Positions 4,637-5,308 of a stretch of 5,308 nucleotides of DNA are shown one piece after another. Both the position numbers and the translations under genes were made by a program. Location of the stretch: positions 1 through 5,308 of the forward strand of contig JAKAOD010000251.1 in assembly GCA_021823365.1 (NCBI GenBank), read 5' to 3'. Source of the stretch: Actinomycetes bacterium. GTDB lineage: Bacteria; Actinomycetota; Acidimicrobiia; Acidimicrobiales; Bog-793. The notes beneath the pieces were generated by a model. That model worked only from the letters and a program-made list of their open reading frames with translations. It made no database searches and had not been told where the DNA came from. Numbering within the stretch: the stretch's first letter is position 1; each line of letters begins with the position of its first letter.

Positions 4637-5308
4637 CGAGGCATGCGCCCGCGCTGCCTTGGCGGCGGGGTGCACGTTCTTCGGCGGCTACCCGATCTCG
4701 CCCTCGTCAGAGATCGCAGAGCTGCTCGCCCGCGAGCTGCCCAAGCGCGGCGGCGTGTTCATCCAGATGGAGGACGAGCTCGCATCGATGGGCGCGGTCC
4801 TCGGAGCTTCGCTCGGCGGGCGGCGTGCGATGACGGCGACCTCAGGGCCGGGTTTCACTCTCATGCAGGAGCATCTTGGTTACGCGTCGTTGGCGGAGAT
4901 CCCCTGCGTGGTGGTCGACGTGATGCGCGGCGGTCCGAGCACGGGACTGCCCACCTCGCCTGCCCAGGGCGACGTGATGCAGGCGCGCTGGGGCTCGCAC
5001 GGAGACCGGGCGACGGTCGCAGTTGCCCCGGGTAACGTCCAAGAGGTCTACACCCTCACGATCGAGGCGTTCCGCCTGGCGGAGACCCTCCGCACGCCCG
5101 TCGCCGTGCTCTATGACGAGGTGATCGGCCACATGCGCGAGGGGGTGGTGCTGCACGAGGCGACCTCGGAGGAGCTGGGCAGGCGCTCGGGGCCGCGTGG
5201 GCCGTTCTCGCCGGACTTCCTCCCGTACGAGCCGGACGAGAAAGGGGTCGCGAGAGTTCCCGACTTCGGGCGCGGGTACCGCTTCCACGTGACCGGGCTG
5301 ATGCACGA
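4608..5308 (+). CDS. korA: 2-oxoglutarate-type ferredoxin oxidoreductase, alpha subunit (3'-truncated by window end)
   Basis: KorA carries the pyrimidine-binding ThDP domain of enzymes that interconvert 2-oxoglutarate (or a related 2-oxoacid) and the acyl-CoA with ferredoxin, together with KorB. The 233 residues present start at QGNEACARAALAAG (8-21), followed by GGYPISPSSEIAE (26-38), FIQMEDELASMGAVLGAS (51-68), TATSGPGFTLMQE (76-88), RGGPSTGLPT (107-116) and AQGDVMQARWG (119-129). It reaches VTGLMH, so about 140 residues are probably missing if it is the short form. The GTG start lies inside iorB (29-nt overlap). GAGGAGGG (4598-4605) precedes it, with GAGG 6 nt upstream. There is no N-terminal gamma domain, unlike the long fused KorA of many aerobes, so gamma must come from another gene or from the IorB-KorD protein. 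The usual partner KorB would be expected next, outside the window. Porphyrin- or pyruvate-type PorA is less similar; substrate specificity remains inferred. Confidence 0.92.
   Translation, partial: MSERQLIQGNEACARAALAAGCTFFGGYPISPSSEIAELLARELPKRGGVFIQMEDELASMGAVLGASLGGRRAMTATSGPGFTLMQEHLGYASLAEIPCVVVDVMRGGPSTGLPTSPAQGDVMQARWGSHGDRATVAVAPGNVQEVYTLTIEAFRLAETLRTPVAVLYDEVIGHMREGVVLHEATSEELGRRSGPRGPFSPDFLPYEPDEKGVARVPDFGRGYRFHVTGLMH

Noticed and set aside
3314..4675. Long - strand frame (453 residues) opposite the iorA tail, iorB-korD and the korA start
   Set aside because: It spans three well-supported + strand genes and shows only Arg/His/Ala-rich sequence. Its Ala/Ser repeat is just the reverse reading of the 15-bp tandem repeat.
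4643..5035. 130-residue + strand frame within korA
   Set aside because: It is an alternative frame of korA. The correct frame, starting with GTG at 4608, contains continuous KorA motifs to the window end.
1..5308. CRISPR array, insertion sequence, tRNA, phage or toxin-antitoxin elements
   Set aside because: No direct repeats with spacers, terminal inverted repeats with transposase, or cloverleaf-like sequence were seen. The window is fully explained by one metabolic operon and its upstream region.

Overview
The window is GC-rich (about two-thirds G+C by eye) with strong third-position G/C bias, and three of its four genes appear to start with GTG. That points to a high-GC bacterium, possibly an actinobacterium or another deep soil or acidophile lineage. 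No rRNA or tRNA marker is present, so the taxonomy is only a guess. The chemistry encoded (oxygen-sensitive, ferredoxin-linked 2-oxoacid oxidoreductases) suits an anaerobe, a microaerophile, or an aerobe that runs ferredoxin-dependent 2-oxoacid metabolism.

Layout. Positions 1-151 hold no convincing gene, but they contain a GC-rich hairpin followed by six T (about 57-102) that could terminate transcription of a gene lying to the left. A candidate promoter at 152-181 carries a near-perfect 16-bp palindrome (154-169) in the -35/-10 spacer, where a dimeric repressor would block RNA polymerase. A leader with several small hairpins follows to 364. Four genes then run on the + strand in one tightly packed operon: (1) 365-1708, a LeuA/homocitrate-synthase-type (HMGL-like) acyltransferase without the allosteric domain; (2) 1710-3599, IorA, the large subunit of indolepyruvate:ferredoxin oxidoreductase; (3) 3596-4636, IorB fused to a C-terminal 2x[4Fe-4S] domain like KorD; (4) 4608 to beyond the window edge, KorA, the alpha subunit of a 2-oxoglutarate-type ferredoxin oxidoreductase. 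The junctions are a 1-nt gap, a 4-nt overlap and a 29-nt overlap, so translation is probably coupled.

How they may work together. Enzymes of the IOR and KOR families convert 2-oxoacids plus CoA to acyl-CoA, CO2 and reduced ferredoxin, and can in principle run in the reductive direction. LeuA-type enzymes condense acetyl-CoA with a 2-oxoacid. All three families therefore handle 2-oxoacids and acyl-CoAs, and the locus looks like a small 2-oxoacid/acyl-CoA module under one regulated promoter. The most unusual part is the third gene. It joins a gamma-type domain (IorB) to a delta-type ferredoxin domain (KorD), directly before a KorA that lacks its own gamma domain. One polypeptide might therefore serve two oxidoreductase cores. 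The true substrates cannot be read from the sequence.
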